Notes: generated from the sequence alone by a model not told the origin. A stretch of DNA of 64,000 bases from Ficedula albicollis (GCF_000247815.1 NC_021678.1:9570371-9634370); one strand, 5' to 3'. Positions 25,301 to 39,588 are shown, counted from the stretch's first letter. Program-made: numbers and translations.

Positions 25301-27590
25301 TAATAAAGCCAGTAAAAAGGAAGACACTGTGCACTCTTCAAGTATCCAGCTCTTTAAGGCACTTCTGTTGTAGGAGATTAATATGCAATCTGCAATTTTT
25401 TTATTTTATTTTTTTTTAGAAATCAATATTTACTTAAGAACAACAATAGCACTTCCAAGGCCTTTTAAGTTTATCATACCACTGTGATGCTAATCTCTCC
25501 TAATGAAAACAAATTACTTCCACAAAGGATCAGTCTTTTGGGCATGATTCTGATTCTGTTGGCACTGCATTATCCCAGCAGCTGCAGCTAATGGGGTCTC
25601 TACTGATTTACACCCACCATCAGGATAAGCTTCTTTCCATTCACAGCAAGCACGGTGCATGTGGTGTTGCTGCAGCCCAAGTGATTTGGAATACAGCTGG
25701 GAGTACTCTCAGTCTTTCAGGTTTTTTTGAACTTTTATATCATGCTGCTTCTGCTCACATAAGACAGAAAATGAAAGCACAGTGTGCTTGTGTAGTGTAA
25801 CTAAGCAACAGGGCTCAGCAGGGAGACACAGTTATCTGCTGATAATCATTCCCCAGGGATGTGAAGCTCATGAATTAAGGGCCATTTTAACATTTATCAT
25901 ATTTCTCTTAATTTAAAGGTAAAAATAAATTATTTCTATAAGCTGCTTTGATCCCTGGAAAATGTCCCCTAACATTAAATCCACTCCATCTGGCTCTCAG
26001 AGATTACTATACCACATAGTTGCCACTCAAAACACTCAGTCCAGAGCACTAGGTGGTCCTCATCACTAACCTATTTCAAACATCCTACTCCAGAGTCACC
26101 TCCTCCCAAACCTGGTCTCTGTACCTCACTCCTGCAAGTCCACAAGTGCTGGGCTTGCCCCAGAGGGCAGCCAGAGAGCTCCTGGGGCTGGTGTGGGACT
26201 GATGGAAGGCTGCCTTCGTGCCCACGAGGATTCCAAGTTCAAAAATCTCCAAGCAGTAAATGCAATTAATTAAAATGCCAATATGTAACTTATGACAGCG
26301 TGCTAAAAAGCTGCATTTCAGCTGTGATGGAGATGGGAGCAGCCCAGAATTCCTGTAACAGGTTACTCACCTGCATGTCTCTGCCCCACCAAAGCAGAGC
26401 AAACAAAAACATGCATAAGAGAGAGCAAATGTGTCCTGGGCTCTTTTGGCTCAGTTCAAATAGTGCCATCCAATCTCCTTATCACCAGTGCTGGGACCAC
26501 AGGAGCTCAGGGAAATGATGGCCTCACTCAGTTCAATGGCAGCATAAGCAGTGGTGTCACACACACAGTGGCTGCAGGTGACAGTATCAAGCCTAGAACT
26601 CTCAATCAGTGCCATTATGCAGAACCTGTGCTCAGCCATTCAGTGGGCAAACATATCTCTTGAAAACTATTTCAGTTTTTACTTTATCCTGCCTCAAGGC
26701 AGGGGCTAAACGAGCAAGTTAACACCTATGTTCACCTACCAGAGTGTTTTATGTATTTTGGTTTATTCAGCCTGTTCTAGTCAGAGCAAATCATCCCAGT
26801 AAGGTGGCATCAAAAAGCAGAGAGACAAGGCCAGTTCTGTGTGTAAAATCAGTGATCAAGGTTCTTCGGTGGCTGGACACAAGGTGCAGCAGATGGCAGC
26901 TCTGTGGAATGGAACTTTAAGCTTTGAGCTCAGATATTAGAGACAGGACTGCCTACTGCTGGGCACAGGCCTACACATGCAGCCAAAAGGTTTGGTGCAC
27001 GAGCAATGCCAGAAGGCAATTATCACAATTAGGTCATCTTTTTGACCCATTTTAAATGGACTAATAGCAGGAGTTATTATAAGCTTCTATCTTGTTCCAG
27101 CAATGATCTAGATCCTCCTGCACACTAAGGGTTCAGCACAAGCTGTGCAAGCACAGAGATAATTTTTGTCTAATTTGTCATAGTGCTGAGCTAAGGAATA
27201 GGAAGAGGGGACTGCAGGTAAGGAAGAAAGGCACAATCCCCGGCCCAGGGGTGACCAGGGCTCACAAATCAACAGCAGAGCTGTCTGCAAGGGCTCTTTG
27301 TTTTCATGACTGTACACGTAATGGTAGTATCAGCAGTCCATGGCTGCTGCTTCATCTCCTTGCACCATTTCTTATGGCATGTGGAATAAGGCAGGGGAAT
27401 ATAGCAGTTCATAATTATCCTTCTCAATTCTAACACTGCCCTCCTAGGCAAGAGCTAAGAGCTGAGTCTCAATTTTGGGAGGTCGACTTTTTCATTAACA
27501 GTGGATACCTTGGAAGTGGAGACACCCAGAAGCAAAAAACTGAGCTTATTTGAATCAGGAGGGAAAATGAGCTGCTGCACTTAGAACCTG
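22363..27590. other. Non-coding stretch, no gene seen
   Basis: Over 5 kb of ordinary sequence with only short open frames. No exon with good splice sites on both sides, no LTR pair and no CR1 tail was found. A strong donor-like GTGAGTAACC on the minus strand near 26360 has no adequate exon next to it. Confidence 0.5.
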
Positions 27591-27765
<175 letters not shown>

Positions 27766-29566
27766 GGTGAAAGAATGTCTTTGCACATTACTGAATACCA
27801 GGAGGAAATAAGGTTTCCACTTGGAGAATGACACAGGAAAACACACATTTCCCAGAGGAACTAGGAGAATGGACACTGTTGCTCCTGGGGTCCCCCATGC
27901 AGGAGTAACCACTGGAGGTTTGTCAACACCATTTCTGCCCTCATCCTTGTGCCACTGCTTCCAGCTCCCTCTCCAGCACACCACAGCTCCTGCTCAGAGC
28001 CATGAGGTGCTCCAAAAGGGGTTAATGCTTTCTGGAGCCTCAGGACAGAAAGCTCAGCTTGCTCCTCTACCACAGTGGGCCCCTCCTTTAGGCTGATAGT
28101 GCAATGGAACTTGCTAATTCATTGACTGCCATTAAATCAGGCTGAATGGAGGATCAGCCAGTAAATCAAGAGGAAGATCTTGTTACTGCCTGGGTATGGT
28201 CTTTTGGTTTTTTTAGATTATGCAATTCCACTTCATGGTTACACAAATTGCAGAGTGTGAATCATTAATATCCAATTTGGGGAAGTTACTGCTGAGTAGG
28301 CAAATGAAAATTAAAGCTATCAGCAATATACTAATTTTGTAGTGCTCCACACAGAATGAGCAGCAATAGTTTATAGATACAAAACTCCCTTGCCTAGAGG
28401 GCCAGCCTTCCTTTTGCCTAGATTAATTCCTAAGAAAAGCCTAATACTATCTGGCACTTTTCAGATTAAAGTAATTTGTTTGTTTGGAAGACTGAAGATA
28501 TTTTCCTCATGAAAAGACAAGTGAAAAGACAGCCTGAGGAACTGAGGTACCAAATGCATCACTTTGCATTTCTCTTGAGAGCACTGTTCACTTAAATGCC
28601 ACCATTCACTATCTTGGATACCATTCATGTTTTGCAAGGTACGGAAAAGACATAACAGGATACACAGAAAAAAAAATCCTTCTCCTACTTTATGAGCCAT
28701 TGTTCCTGGATATTACTGGTCTTCTGCCAGGATTAGTGTAGCAAAGATTACTTTTTGGCTGAGATTGATCCAATGCAAACAGGTATCACTGCATAGTCAG
28801 AGAACAACCAGAGATGCTGAGAGAAGCCTTGCTTTGATTTCATTTCATGGATCTGTACAAGGGGTAGGTCAGGCAATGTCTTACTGACATGAAAATTAAA
28901 GATTCTCCAAGGAAATATGAACTGAAATGCAATTGGGCTTTTTACTTTTAATATCCTAGTGTTTGCCATCTGTTATTTGATGTCCTGAACTTTTATTTGA
29001 ACCCTGTTTGACAAACAGAGCTCGATAGAAGAGAGATTAGAAGTTAAAATGAACACAGACTCTCATAGATGTCTCATCTGTACATCTTCATCTGCCCTGA
29101 TCTAATGTAGTGGTTCACAAACATGAGGTTGTCATAAAAAAGCATCAAGTTTGATCGTCAACCTTAAAAGAAACTTTTGCTTAAAAAAAAATTCCCGACA
29201 TTTTGGGAGGAATCATTATCCTGCTTTACTCCTCATCCAAAAACACTGCAGAAGGCAGCTGTTTCCTTCTACATTTTTACCATGCTGCACTTCAAGGATA
29301 TTTCAGAAGCGCTTTTTGTCGGTTTACAAGCATCTTCTAAATATAGATATTTTTCTATGTCTCTCCAGAGTAGATGCATGGCTTTACCATCCCTCAGTTC
29401 ACCTGAAGAAGTGGTTCACCTCAATATCTCAATGCACCTCAATCTTCACCTCAATAAAAATGAGCCTGATATTTTTGTGTAAGGTTTCTTTGGGACACAT
29501 TTATTTCTTTCAGTACCTTTTGAGAAAGTTATTTTCGTACATAAAAGATGCCTGGAAAGTCTTACC
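27766..29566. other. Non-coding stretch, no gene seen
   Basis: Short open frames only. A minus-strand frame at 28461-28700 contains CKVMHL, faintly like the end of LINE reverse transcriptases, but it is too little to call. Confidence 0.5.
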
Positions 29567-29760
29567 CAATATTGCACAAGGTTTGGAGCCAGCCCCCCCA
29601 CCTTTGAGCACGGCACCACTCAGCTGAGAACCTACTTTCTTCTAGGTTCTTGTTTCAGGAAAACAATATTGCACAAGGTTTGGAGCCAGCCTCCCCACCT
29701 TTGAGCACAGCACCACTCAGCTGAGAACCTACTTTCTTCTAGGTTCTTGTTTCAGGAAAA
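29567..29760. repeat. 97-bp tandem duplication
   Basis: Two adjacent 97-bp units begin CAATATTGCACAAGGTTTGG at 29567 and 29664 and end TTTCAGGAAAA. They differ at two positions as read (95 of 97 identical), so the duplication is fairly recent. Confidence 0.97.
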
Positions 29761-31637
29761 TCTATCTCAGATTAATCTGAAATTAATATTTGGATGCTTC
29801 ATACTTCACTGCAAAGAACCAGGTTCCTCAAGAGAGCTGCCACATGATGATTTTCACTTGAGATGGGAACATTTTAGCCGAGCTGGGCAGCCATCCCAAA
29901 GACTGCTTTTCACGCAGTGTTGCCATTAGCCATCACACAGTACAATGATAAAGAATGCTGCTCTGGCACATAAGAATTTCCACTCAGAAAAGCCTCAGTA
30001 ACAGCTATTTAGCAATGGTATTAATGGCCCCCAAAATATATATCAATACTGAGCTGGGGAGCTGGAAGCCCAACAGAAGTCACCAATCCTGTATCATGAG
30101 ATGAACTCTAAAAAGAACTGTACATTTTTCTTGCTTCATCTATTGTCTGTCTTTTATAGTGGCTTAAAAAATAACAAACCCACACATTGTTTTGAGGGAA
30201 AGTAAAACTGCAAAGAAATAATAAAAAACAGCTATTACCTTTTTTGTGTGCGCATGAAATGGAATCTAACTTACAAAAACCATGCACGGGAGATGACCTT
30301 GCTTGTCTTATTCATTTCTCCAACTTTATTTCACTTAAGGAGTATGAAAATCAAATTCTTTTTGCCTGGTAACAAATAACCAACACAAGAAACCCTGTGA
30401 GGGTTGTGAGTGTCAGGGGAAATTGATAGTGGACTGAGTGAATTTCCCTAGTGGAACAGCACATCAATGACTCATTCAAATTGTCACCTGAGACCCTTAA
30501 AAGTCAGTCCAGTGTCAAACATTCTCACTCCCTCTCCTCAATATGCTTGTTTATGGTTAGGTCCTCATTACCCTTCCATTAACTTCAGGCTGACAGCCCA
30601 CCAGACACAATCCAGTCAGTAACAGCAGAGGTCCATCAATACCTCAGACATCACTCTTCTGGTTGCCCTTCTAGTGCAAGTCCTGTATTTTAAAGGAAAT
30701 TACATTGCTATGTCTTTTCATCACTGGCACTAACACCAGCCGGATATGAGCAAAGTTATATGTGAAAAAAAACCCCAAAAATGTGGTGTAGGAAAAAATA
30801 GTGTACTGCATTTGGCCAAGAGGTCTCAAATCAGCCCCTGTGCAGACCAGACTGTTTGCAGATTTAAATCCTATTGCACTCCCTGAAACCAGCCATGGAT
30901 TTCAGCAGTATCCTTGCCAGTGAGCTTTAGAGGTTCAAATGAGATATGTGTTTCCCAGAGCTGCCAGGATTTGAATTAGCAATGAACACAAACTCCAGCC
31001 TCAGAGATTTACATCTCAAGGCAAATGAGAGGCAGTCCAGGCTGAGCCCTTGTGCATCCCTCAAGCCCATCTTTGCCTCCAGGAAGACACAGAAAGGTGG
31101 ATCAGAGGCAGGGTGTGAGGCCCAGGAGCTGTGAATGACACACACTGAGCTGTGCTCGGCTCATTCTGGGGCTGCTGAGCTGTGCTGGGAGGAAGCTCTG
31201 TGGCCACATCTCCATAGGGCACATCTCATTTTCCCTGGTGATTGTACTTCTCACTTCTGCACCGTTTACCATACACAAGAGATCAGTTTCTGCTCCCTGA
31301 GGCAGGACACAGACCTTGTCTCTGTGCCCATGCCAGTCTGCAAGCAGGTAAATTAAGCTGCTTTCATTCCCAGGTGACCATGCCCACTCTATGACACAAC
31401 CAAGGGCCATCATCTTCATAAAAAGCAGCAGGCCTCAGTCAAGGGGAGAAAATTATAACATAAAAATTAAATTTTCCTTTGGGAATAATCTCAGTATTCT
31501 GTAATTGCTCAAACCCTGGAAAAGCTCACCCAGCTGCTTTCATTTCCTATTTGCTCACTGTGCATGCCAGCTATAGCCAAGAACACTCACCCACTGCTTA
31601 ATCTACTACTTGTGGTCCAGGAACAAGAACTACATTT

Positions 31638-31755
31638 TCTACCTTGTTATGTAGTCAAGCAGCTTTTAAATTTCTCTCAGGTATTCCCTTGCACTATCTA
31701 CCTTGTTATGTAGTCAAGCAGCCTTTAAATTTCTCTCAGGTATTCCCTTGCACTA
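31638..31755. repeat. 59-bp tandem duplication
   Basis: Two adjacent units beginning TCTACCTTGTTATGTAGTCA at 31638 and 31697 differ at one internal position (CAGCTTTT versus CAGCCTTT). Confidence 0.96.
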
Positions 31756-31972
31756 AGGAACTCAGGGACGCTTTTGATTGTGCTCCCTGCCCAAAGGAAG
31801 AGTCTAGATTATGGAAAGGTATTAGTATGCTTTGAAATTCAGACTCTTTGCTTCATACATCAACCACAATAAAGTTTCTCTGTTTTTCAGTTTTCTGCCA
31901 CAATGACTTTAATGCTCTTTTGACACTCCGATGGAATAGAAATTTGCCAGAGTGTTGGCACTGGAGATGGAT

Positions 31973-32130
31973 ACAGCATCCCATGTAAATTGTGAGGAGG
32001 AGGAAGAGGCTTTGTAGGCAGATGCAGGCTTCAAATTATGCCAAGCACTGCACAGCATCCCATGTAAATTGTGGGGAGGAGGAAGAGGCTTTGTAGTCAG
32101 ATGCAGGCTTCAAATTATGCCAAGCACTGC
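31973..32130. repeat. 79-bp tandem duplication
   Basis: Two adjacent units beginning ACAGCATCCCATGTAAATTG at 31973 and 32052 differ at two positions. It lies only 217 bp downstream of the 59-bp duplication. Confidence 0.97.
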
Positions 32131-34796
32131 TGGACCAATGTACCTGCTAGTGCACTGGAGAGGCCTAAAACCAGCTTCATCCCCCTTCTGCTGTTGTAGC
32201 ATTTTAAGATAGATCCTTCTGATGAGCTCTGAGGGTAATGCTACAGAGCACTGCAAACTAATATTCTGTGCTGTTTCTGCAGTCCTTGTAATAAATGATG
32301 AATTATCAGCTGGCCCAGGAAGAGCCAGTTCAATGGCAATCTCACATGCAGCTGCTGAATCCTAAGCCCAGTGTTACCCTTCCTTTCGCCTGCAAAGGCA
32401 GATGCAAGTAACATGAGGAAGAGTGCTAGCAAGCCTCAGACATCTTCATCTTGGTTATTGTGAGATCCCAGGGCTTGCACCCCAAGAAGAGCATAATGCA
32501 AGACGTGTGTACCACACACACGCACAGCATCTAATTATAGTAGCACTTCTCTTGTTAATACTTTCAGACCCTGTAGGTTATTTTCCCTGGGATACTGCTT
32601 ACAAATTCCCTTCCTCCTTGCCACTGTCCTGTTATGCTGACAAAAGCTGAGAAAAGCTCCTGCTGTGTTCAGAATGCTAATAATTGCCTGAGTTATCAAT
32701 CAAAACAGATGGAGACAAAAGTAATCAGCATCATCAGAATATCTCCATGATACAGCAAGGAGGCATTCTGAACTCTGCCCGAATGAATGGGCCCAGCTAA
32801 GAGCTAGCTGGTGCCTGAGAATTACACTAATGTGATGTGACATTTGCTTAAAGCCAAGTCTTTCTGTTAATGAGTTTCTGAGTTCTCACAGCAAAGTCAC
32901 AGCTATTGTTCAAGGTTCAGAAAATCTGCAGTTGGCAGGTCAGAATAATAGCAAAAGTGAAAAGAAACAACAGTGAAGTGTCAGGGAAAAGGAAATCAGA
33001 GGAAGTGAAGTAAAACTTTCTAGGGGTTTTGAATTCAAAAGACCACAGGAGTGTCTCTGCAGACATATCTCAAGCAGGCTGACTCAGTCTTCTGGACCAA
33101 CACTTCACTTCAAACATGTCATCTGTCCCCATGCCTTAGTGCTTAGCTGGATCAGGCAGCACTTTGTAGCAATTCGTTTCTGTGTGCAGCAAGGGGAGAC
33201 TCATGCCCTCCCACATTAGTCATTTAACCAAGCCATGTTTTAACAGCAGCCATCAGTCATTTAGAGAGCAGCACCTCCATTTGGGCAGGGCAAAGATCTT
33301 TGGGAGTCACACTTGCAAGGCACCAGACAAATTAAAATGTTTATTTATCTATTCCTTAAACATTGTGTTCTGTTTTCTCAGATTACACATATTGCACTGT
33401 ACGAGCCTCTTTCTAATGTAGCAATTTCTCTGTCTCACTCAAGGCATAGTTGCATTCATGTTAATGGATTTAAAAATAAAACAAAGCAGCTAATTCAGGT
33501 CTGTGTTAGCTGTGTTGATTCAGTAGAAATGGCTGTCAGAAACACATCATTCCTAGGCTGGCTGTTAAAAACTTTAGCAATCCCTGAGCTCCTCTGCTGC
33601 CTCTCCCCAGGTCCATGCTGGGCAGGAATGGGGAGGGGAGAGCAGAAAAAATCCTTGCTGATCTCAGTCCACCTCTTGCTACCACCAACTGCTCCCTCAG
33701 TGTAATTTGACAATAGTTTGACACTCTTTACTTGCCAAATGTCTAAAATGGATTTTAAAGCCATTTTCAGTATTAGTACACACCTTCCCTCGCAACTTCA
33801 ATTGAAACATATAACTAAGAAAAGGATCCTTGCACACTCTCTTGCATCTCCAGACAGCTCAGGGATTTAGCTAGACACTGTCAAGGTATCTGAAATCCTC
33901 TTCCATTCACATAACACCTATTGCTAAAGAGTTAATTTCTGTACTAATTTTTAACTTCTTTCCCCTCTTTGGATTATTTACATGCTCTGATTAGCCCAAG
34001 ATCACTTCCTCTGATATAATGACACCATAGAGAGAGGAAAAAAAAAAGGAGAAAAGAATAATGTGTATGCTCTTGCAAGTGTACAATACACACAAATAAA
34101 AGTAAAGAAGCATTGCCATGAGGCACAGAATTTAGGTTTCAGAGACGAATAGTGGAAAAATTTATACTGGATATGTTCTGCTTTAGCCATGACTTGCAAG
34201 CATCAGATTAATTTGCTTAATTTGTGGTTTCCAATTCTCTGCTCTGTTGGAAGGGGTCCAGCAGCCATGCCCCCCCACCAAGCATTTTAGATTTGGCTGC
34301 CTTGCAGAACATGACAGATGACTCCATTTTGCAAGGCAATGCTGAGGAAATGTCTTTATAGACCCTGAAACATCTTTAACACTAGCGCTTGCCTTCAGCC
34401 AAGCAAGTTAAGGTCCTTCTAATTATACAGCTCTACATTTATTATTCTCCTCTCCTGTAATAAAAGGACTAGGAAACAGCCTTTCACTTTTAAGGAAATC
34501 CTGGTTTTTACATTAGGTAGATTATTAATTTAATTAGTTATTCACACAGCACTTTAAAGACAAGGATATAGGAACTTCAGGAGGTTTGAAATGATAAAAT
34601 GAAATTCAAAGGTGAAACCAGCTGCATTCAGTTTAGCACCTGTCAAATACTTCTGTCAAAAATAGGTGCTAGAGGCACCTGTGCCATTGCAGTAAAGGCT
34701 GGCCTAAAGTCGTGCTGATGCACATCTGCATGGCAGTCATTCCATCTGGGATTGGCTCACCTGAAGGGAGGGTGCAGCAGGTGCACAAGGCATTGT
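32131..34796. other. Non-coding stretch, no gene seen
   Basis: Contains an open frame of 130 codons (33313-33705) after a good acceptor-like CTGTTTTCTCAG, but no consensus donor closes an exon. No repeat family was recognised. Confidence 0.45.
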
Positions 34797-34915
34797 GGCC
34801 ACAAACAGCTGTGCAGCAGAGACCTGAAGAGCTCCCTGAATTCCCCTCCCTGTTGTGTGTCCAAGGCCACAAACAGCTGTGCAGCAGAGACCTGAAGAGC
34901 TCCCTGAATTCCCCT
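34797..34915. repeat. 51-bp direct repeat separated by 17 bp
   Basis: A 51-bp segment beginning GGCCACAAACAGCTGTGCAG occurs at 34797-34847 and 34865-34915 with no differences as read, separated by a 17-bp spacer. Confidence 0.96.
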
Positions 34916-37900
34916 TGACCAAAAACTCCCCTTGTTGCTTTCAGCATGCAGTGTCTTGGGCAGCTGAGGGATTTGTTATTGACACCCAGGGCACTCATGG
35001 AAAACAAAGAGAATGGTCCTTTTCTGAGCAAAGCTAACTGAACAAAGCAAAACATGCAAAAGCCACATGAAAACTCCTTAAAACATTACAGTTCACATTT
35101 AGGACTAAACCAGATTTTATTTTGGAAGTAATTCAGAGAGAGATAGTAAAGAAGAATCATTTTGTGACTTAGTTTCTTGAGCTGTGCTTCAGACATTTAG
35201 TGTTTTTAGTACCCAGACCATGAATTTTAATATATCCAAGTCAGTGTGTAACTTTTAGATAATTTCAAGTCTAACTATTAGATCTACAGCATTTAAACTA
35301 TAAGTCTCAGATCTTGACTAAGAAGTACAATCTTCAAAGTGCTATTCCCATTTCTCATTCAGTGGATAGCTTAAAAAAGAACTTGCATTAGCTTCCAAGA
35401 GCTTCAAATTACTTGGGCAATTTCTGGACTAACAGGAAAAAGAAAAAAAATTGTCAGACTAATGATTCATTGTGAATAATTCCCCTAATTCTGCCAGAAA
35501 TAGAGTGGCAACCCCCCCACCCCCAACCCCTCAAGCAAGATGCAAAAAGCTTATAAACTGCCCAAATTGTGTTCTGATGGGTGATACTATTTATCTGATA
35601 GTTTTCATGGACACTAAATGAATTTACAAGTGGAAAGGAAAAAAGAAAGGAGGTGACTTCTGACAGGTTTTAGAAGCTAAAAAAGAAGGAGAAAAACCAG
35701 CTCCCTCATGTGTGTATGTGTAAAATATACCTATGTTTCTTCAAAATTAACACCACCAAAAGAGCTCAAAAATTAAAATATCGTCCTGTTAAGTTTTGAA
35801 TATGAGAAGAACAACTCATGACATTCTAGACTCACATTCTGAAGTTTAAGAACATATGCATTCATCCTATTTTCTTTAATATGCCTAATTGCCCAGCTAG
35901 GTTAGAAAACAGATCATGTTGAACACGATGTGCTCATTGGGGTGTTTTAAAGCAGAAGCTTGACTCACATAGATCCTCCCAGGCTGTGCTTCCAAGAAAG
36001 AGATGCTTTCCTGTTGACACACTGAGTGTGAGTCCTGAGCTCACATGAAACCTGCCAGTAGTTGACATTCAGGAGGGTTAAGCCACTATTAACATCCATA
36101 GCTCAGCCTAACACACAATGCTAAGCACAACATAACCATTAAAAGAGCCTAGGAACTGCAAAAACATCATTAAACCACAACAAACACTAAATTCCCAACT
36201 TTTCTGCTTTTATTTTTATGTTACTTTCCTTCGAAGTTGAAAAGTGTGGCAGCTCTTTGAAGTCCTAACAGTCATTATTAAAAAATTCTCTACTCCTTTT
36301 TCTAATTGCTTTTTCTGTTCATGGAAAGTCAATTAAAAATCCTACAGATCACATTTCCAGCTTATCTCGCCAGCCCAGGGAAACTGTTTGGATATTTTGT
36401 CACTCTCTTTTATTATTTGCCTGCCATCCATTGTTCACAACAAAAAGTCTAGTCAGCCCAAAAATTCAAAGAAGCAACAACCATGGCTCAATCAATCTTT
36501 CTGTCCTTATCATTCCACCTCAGATTTCAGGTATCATTAAATCTTCCACACTTTTAACATGTTGGCTCACTATTACAGGGCAACAAAAGTGATGCTTCTG
36601 AAATAAAAGCATTACAACAGGCACTCCCTCCAAGTTGTTTTTCTAATGTAAAGCTACAAATTTTGGAGGAGAACAGAGTATTCACCTCAATACTTTCTGA
36701 TAGTCAAAGCAGAGTAGTTGTTTTTTAAAGTTTTTGTATAAAACACCAGCATCTTCATGTACAATTGATGGAAGAATTCAAACCTGGATGCTTATATAAT
36801 TCTATAATTGTTTTATTTATTTTTTTTCCCTAGGAGATAGGCAGTCATGAAAAAAAAACCCTAACAAAAATACCCTAAATGAACTTTTAAAACCTTGCTT
36901 TTATACATAGAAAGAAGTATTGATTTCATGACCTTTAATTGGTAAAGAAATTTTCAAAATGAAGCCTAATTTTAACTTCTTCAAAATTTTATCAATTTCA
37001 CTTGAAATAAAATAAACACCACAAAATCACAGAAAGACATACTATGTTTCAGGATGAATGAAGACTGGAGGCTTTTTCAAAATGAAATATTAAAGCATTT
37101 GTCATGTGATTTTCATTTGAAAAAAATGCATCTATTATTCAAAAATACATACAATGAATATTCTCAGACTCCTGTGGCCTCAAGTGAACTTCAACACTCC
37201 CAGAGTACAAGTAAATAAGTAAAGAAAGCATGACTGAAAAAAGAAGCCAGACAATTCCTTTTCTACCAAAAAAACCAGCAAAGTTTAAAACAGTTTTAGG
37301 ACACAGGAAGCAAATAAGGACTTATCTCTGCTTTCAGATACAATTGAGTTGTAGTGGAAGAAGGGGAGACAAACTTTCCTTTACACACTTAAAATAATGA
37401 ATTTCTTCAAAAAGGAAAGTTTGCACATTTTTTTCCATATTGAAAGTGATCTGTTTCAAGAGAAGGCTGAGAAACAGCACAACTCACACATACTAACTTT
37501 CATACCTTCCACAGCACTCAAACAACTCCACATCTTTTGGAGAGACAGGTTCTGGTGGCTTGGGCTCTGTGCTGAGAGGAGCTTTTCCACAAGGGGCTCT
37601 CAGGGTGAACTACATGAAGCAAAGAGGAGGCAGGTTTTGCTTCCCTCAGGGTTCCCCAGGTTTCCCAAGGTGCTCTGCCCACCTCATTTCAGCACAGGTG
37701 AGTTCCTTTAATTAAAACAAGGACAATTAAAATGCCCACTTAGAATATGGATCAATTGCTCCTCCACTGAGATCTGATGCCAGGGCATCTGCTGCCTCTC
37801 AGCAGCTGTGCAACACTGCTGTCAAAACCAAGATGCTGGTGTAAAGAGGCAAGAATGTGATAATCAATTTGAATTACTGCCTAGAGCTTGTAATTTCTAC

Positions 37901-38665
37901 TCCTGATCTTGCAGAGAAATCCATGATGCTGGACTTCACACCTTGAGGAGGGTGTTATGCAGGAGGGGCAAATTAACTTTCAGTGGGGGTTTCTGTACTG
38001 CACTGACAAGCTGCATTTGCAAGCCAGCCTATTCTGAGTTGCACATTTTATTACCTTCTTGCTGCTTTTGTACTCCCACAGACAATCTAGAAAATAACAG
38101 GGGGATTTCCTCCAGCCCCTGCTCTGTTTGGGGCTCATGTGTGCTGGAGACATCAGCTGTTATCTGAGGCTGCCTAATTTTGTGCTGCATAATGACCTTA
38201 CAGCAGAGGGATGGGATCCACTCAGAATTCCTTGTAGTGCTCTTACAGATTTCATTTGCTTGTAAATTCAGGCAAGCAGTGGATGTGCTGGATGCCAAAG
38301 TGCTTTGTGCCACTGCAGATCTTGCTGCAATAAACAGCAGAGGTGTCCATTTCTGCCTGCCCAGGCTCACTGGAAAGAGAGAAAGCAAGCCTGGGTTTGC
38401 CATTATCTCCCCCAGCTTTCCCCCAGTCGTTAAACAAATGTTACTTTTTAGCCACAAAATAGACACAAAACACAGGTGTAGCAGTTTTGGAGTTCCTAAA
38501 AAAGCAGTTTTGCAGCCATGCCTTGGAACAGCCTCCCTTGCTTACGAGCATGGCAGAGTAAAAAAGCCAGCTGTTTTGATGATGAGTTTTAGTTTCCCAC
38601 AAAACCCACTCTGCTGGGTTGGCCAAATCCACTCATCACCTATCTCTGATGGGCTTTTCCTTCCC
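34916..38665. other. AT-rich non-coding stretch, no gene seen
   Basis: Mostly AT-rich with short A and T runs. A 48-bp segment at 37650-37697 has good acceptor-like and donor-like flanks but is open in all frames and uninformative. No transposon was recognised. Confidence 0.45.
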
Positions 38666-38778
38666 TTCATGGCTTTGCCATGTGCAGTTACTTCCCTAGG
38701 TTTGCAAGGTGTGCATTCAGTTCATGGCTTTGCCATGTGCAGTTATTTACTTCCCTAGGTTTGCAAGGTGTGCATTCA
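38666..38778. repeat. 55-bp tandem duplication with 4-bp insertion
   Basis: Units begin TTCATGGCTTTGCCATGTGC at 38666 and 38721. The second copy has an extra TTTA after CAGTTA and is otherwise the same as read. Confidence 0.95.
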
Positions 38779-39156
38779 CACAAAAAATGCATGAATAATT
38801 AGTGCAATGCTCTTATTCCGCTGTTCAAGGGCACTTTAACCAACATTGACGCCACCAGCCCCTCCCTTCAGTCTGAGGAGCAAAGGGGGAGTTTTCTGCT
38901 CCTCCAAGGAGCATGGGCAGGAGGGGTGGGCAGGAGAAGGCAGAGGTTTAGCCCTGAAGTGCTGCACTCTCCCTCTCACACAGGGTGAGCACTGCCTGCC
39001 CTGCAGCTGTGCCCCAACAGGCTGCTTAGACCACGCAGAGCAGGTGGGAGGGGTGCCCACAGCTCCTGGAAAACGGGGATCTTTTTTAGGGCAGCATGAC
39101 AAAAGCCCTCCATCTCCCCCCAGCTCCGTGTGTAACACACAGTGCTGACACCACGG

Positions 39157-39187
39157 CACAGCTGGGCACAGCTGGGCACAGCTGGGC
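39157..39187. repeat. 10-bp tandem repeat, about three copies
   Basis: Three copies of GCACAGCTGG lie head to tail in a locally GC-rich segment (38860-39360). The segment has few CpG dinucleotides, so it is not a convincing CpG-island promoter. Confidence 0.9.
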
Positions 39188-39588
39188 GAGCTCTGGGTTT
39201 GGTGCTTTCACAGGGCTGGGATCTTCTCTCCTGCCCCTCCCCAAGCCCTGGGCATGGCACAGAGCAGGCTGCTCTGAAAGCACACAGCAGAGGCAGTGCT
39301 GGGCTCAGGGATGCAGGGTCCCAGCTCCCACCCATCCCAGAGCTCAGGGACAGCCAGGAGCTTCAGCAGCTGTCTCTGGGGGTGGTAAGACACTGCACAT
39401 TGCTTTTCCCTGTCAGCCACCAAGAGACAGGAGGAGAGAGAAGGCAGAAGGTTTTTCCTGCACATAGAATCATACCATTTTGCTTCTGTCAGGAAAATTC
39501 AGCCACAAACACCAGGGGTTTATGTCCAAAAGGCAGACAGAGGAGTCCTTTATTTGAATTAAGGGAGAGGCCATGGGGCATTCCCCTG

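Noticed and set aside
27480..27550. Plus-strand peptide VDFFINSG resembling a lipase-family motif
   Set aside because: Only a few residues, no splice sites and no other lipase motif nearby.
28461..28700. Minus-strand frame with CKVMHL, faintly like LINE reverse transcriptase ends
   Set aside because: Only six residues match and nothing around them supports a LINE.
37650..37697. 48-bp segment flanked by CTTCCCTCAG and GTGAGT
   Set aside because: Too short and open in all frames, so the sequence gives no test of coding; the peptide is uninformative.
38860..39360. GC-rich segment as a CpG-island promoter
   Set aside because: GC content is raised but CpG dinucleotides are sparse and no transcription-start features are visible.
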